A DNA stretch of 15,823 nt, taken from positions 1 to 15,823 of the forward strand of contig JBFHRO010000059.1 of assembly GCA_041591635.1 (NCBI GenBank). Reading direction: 5' to 3'. The position numbers and the translations under genes are program-made. The stretch's first letter is position 1; each line of letters begins with the position of its first letter. Source of the stretch: JACKOD01 sp041591635 (lineage in GTDB: Bacteria > Pseudomonadota > Gammaproteobacteria > Pseudomonadales > Oleiphilaceae). The notes under the pieces are model-generated. The model worked only from the letters and a program-made list of their open reading frames with translations. It ran no database searches and was not told the DNA's origin. Of the stretch, positions 14,703 through 15,823 are shown piece by piece.

Positions 14703-15823
14703 ATGGAAGCCTTTGTGCTCTCCCAGCGTGCCAGCTTGAAAAATTCCACACTTGCGGCGCTGGAAACGAGCGAGTGTTTATTGGCTATTGACTTACCAGA
14801 ATTGACGTTTCAACTGCAGATTAAAAATCCAAACGGCTATTTGCTGCGAGACAATCGGCTCTTCTGGGTGCTTGGCCGACCTGAACTCGACGTCACTTCG
14901 GCCAGCAGGAACGAACTGCTGGATGTGTTGGCCACGAACTATGCCACGCAAGGGGAGTTCGCGTTTGAAGCCTTGGTTGGGCACTTTGTTGCGGGCGTCA
15001 TTGATGTTCCCGGCGAACGCATCATCATAGTTAACGACAAGTTCTGCACCATTCCGGTGTATTACCATCGTAGTGATTGCCTTTTCGGCGCATCCACGCA
15101 GCTTAAGCGCTTGCTTGAAGCAACCGCCCTGCCCCGAGCACTGAACCATCAGGCGATTTTTAACTACATCTATTTCCATTGCATTCCTGCCCCTCTCACG
15201 ATTTATGATGGTGTTGGCAAACTGGAACCGCACCGGTTGCTCAACAGTCGAATTGGCGCCGACTTTTATGTAAGAAGCTATTGGAAACCGGTATTTCACG
15301 AAGAAACGCGTCAATCAAGCATCTCTTTGGCACAAGCACTACGGAAAAACCTTGCGTTGGAGATAGGTAAATGTGCGTCCGAGGGTCATAAGACAGGCGC
15401 ATTTCTCAGCGGGGGGCTCGACAGTTCAACGGTGACTGGCTATTTGGCCGACCTCAAGGAAACACCGGTCAAAACCTTTACCATCGGTTTTTCGGAGTCA
15501 GGTTACGACGAAAGTGCCTATGCTGACATAGTCGCCAAAGCCTTCAACACCGACCACCACGTAAGATATGTGACGCCCGAGGATATTTGCTCGGCACTAC
15601 CCGATATTGCAGCGTATTTTGACGAACCTTTCGGCAACTCCTCCGCCCTGCCCGCGCTATTTTGTGCGCGCGAAGCCAAAGCAAACGGAGTAGACATCAT
15701 GCTTGCGGGCGATGGTGGCGATGAGTTGTTTGCAGGCAATGACCGTTATGCCAAACAGAAGCTGTTCCTGTATTGGGAGCGCCTGCCGGACAGCCTGAAA
15801 TGCTCCGTAAAGGCGGCAGTAAG
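14703..15823 (+). CDS. Asparagine-synthetase-like protein lacking the glutaminase cysteine (5' part, runs off window)
   Basis: 373 codons are visible and the frame continues past the window end. The start is ATG 14703: AGAGGA lies 8 nt upstream and an in-frame TGA at 14697 rules out a longer N-terminus. The synthetase domain is intact so far. The ATP-pyrophosphatase loop is FLSGGLDSS (S236-S242), followed by FTIGFSESGYDES and GDGGDELFAGN (residues 336-346). Residues about 85-190 keep the outline of a class II amidotransferase domain, including VNDKFCTIPVYYH and IPAPLTIYDGVGKLEP. The protein begins MEAFVLSQ, not MCGI, so the N-terminal nucleophile Cys2 is missing. It may use free ammonia or join an amine to a carboxylate, as beta-lactam synthetase and lasso-peptide cyclase relatives do, or act in exopolysaccharide loci where such proteins occur. 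Gene context beyond the window is needed to choose. Confidence 0.85.
   Translation, partial: MEAFVLSQRASLKNSTLAALETSECLLAIDLPELTFQLQIKNPNGYLLRDNRLFWVLGRPELDVTSASRNELLDVLATNYATQGEFAFEALVGHFVAGVIDVPGERIIIVNDKFCTIPVYYHRSDCLFGASTQLKRLLEATALPRALNHQAIFNYIYFHCIPAPLTIYDGVGKLEPHRLLNSRIGADFYVRSYWKPVFHEETRQSSISLAQALRKNLALEIGKCASEGHKTGAFLSGGLDSSTVTGYLADLKETPVKTFTIGFSESGYDESAYADIVAKAFNTDHHVRYVTPEDICSALPDIAAYFDEPFGNSSALPALFCAREAKANGVDIMLAGDGGDELFAGNDRYAKQKLFLYWERLPDSLKCSVKAAV

Noticed and set aside
14542..14739. 65-codon frame before the synthetase-like gene, considered as a lasso-type precursor peptide
   Set aside because: It overlaps the synthetase start in another frame, and I see no ribosome site or core-peptide pattern.
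14793..15314. 173-codon minus-strand frame over the asparagine-synthetase-like gene
   Set aside because: The plus-strand frame has family motifs and a ribosome site; the antisense frame has neither.

Overview
The window looks like chromosomal DNA from a gammaproteobacterium. YgiQ, YchJ, RhlE, a CspA-type cold-shock protein, a MarC-family membrane protein and a BaiN/HI0933-type flavoprotein sit together at moderate GC, and a chromosome-dimer resolution site (dif) of the gammaproteobacterial XerC/XerD type is present. The genus cannot be fixed from sequence alone. There is no tRNA, rRNA, CRISPR array, transposase or integrase, so this reads as ordinary chromosome rather than a mobile island.

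Layout, left to right. Positions 1-194 hold the tail of an unidentified, apparently frameshifted reading frame. Two minus-strand genes follow: a coiled-coil protein with a basic linker and a helix-hairpin-helix end, and a small PilZ-like protein. A DHH-family phosphoesterase (+) and the radical-SAM protein YgiQ (-) converge with only 7 bp between their stops. A 317-bp divergent region with a perfect 16-bp palindrome separates ygiQ from a long, low-complexity lipoprotein (+). A MarC-family membrane protein and a QEGLA-motif (DUF1704) putative metallopeptidase form a likely two-gene unit (+). YchJ (-) and the BaiN-like flavoprotein (+) diverge.

The most informative single feature is the dif site at 10603-10630, between the converging flavoprotein gene and a minus-strand envelope-type protein. 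It matches the E. coli dif core at 25 of 28 positions, so the window spans the replication terminus. On both sides the nearest gene is transcribed toward dif, the direction expected for leading-strand genes.

To the right are the DEAD-box helicase gene rhlE (+) and a cold-shock protein gene (-), which converge on a strong U-tract terminator. The csp gene has a good sigma-70-like promoter and a leader of about 130 nt. The window ends inside an asparagine-synthetase-like gene (+) that keeps the ATP-pyrophosphatase motifs but lacks the catalytic N-terminal cysteine of the glutaminase domain. Apart from marC/QEGLA, most genes look like single transcription units. I see no clear multi-gene novel system. 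The best leads are the dif locus, the cysteine-less amidotransferase-like protein, the bacterial relative of tubulin carboxypeptidases, and several unclassified envelope or nucleoid-type proteins.
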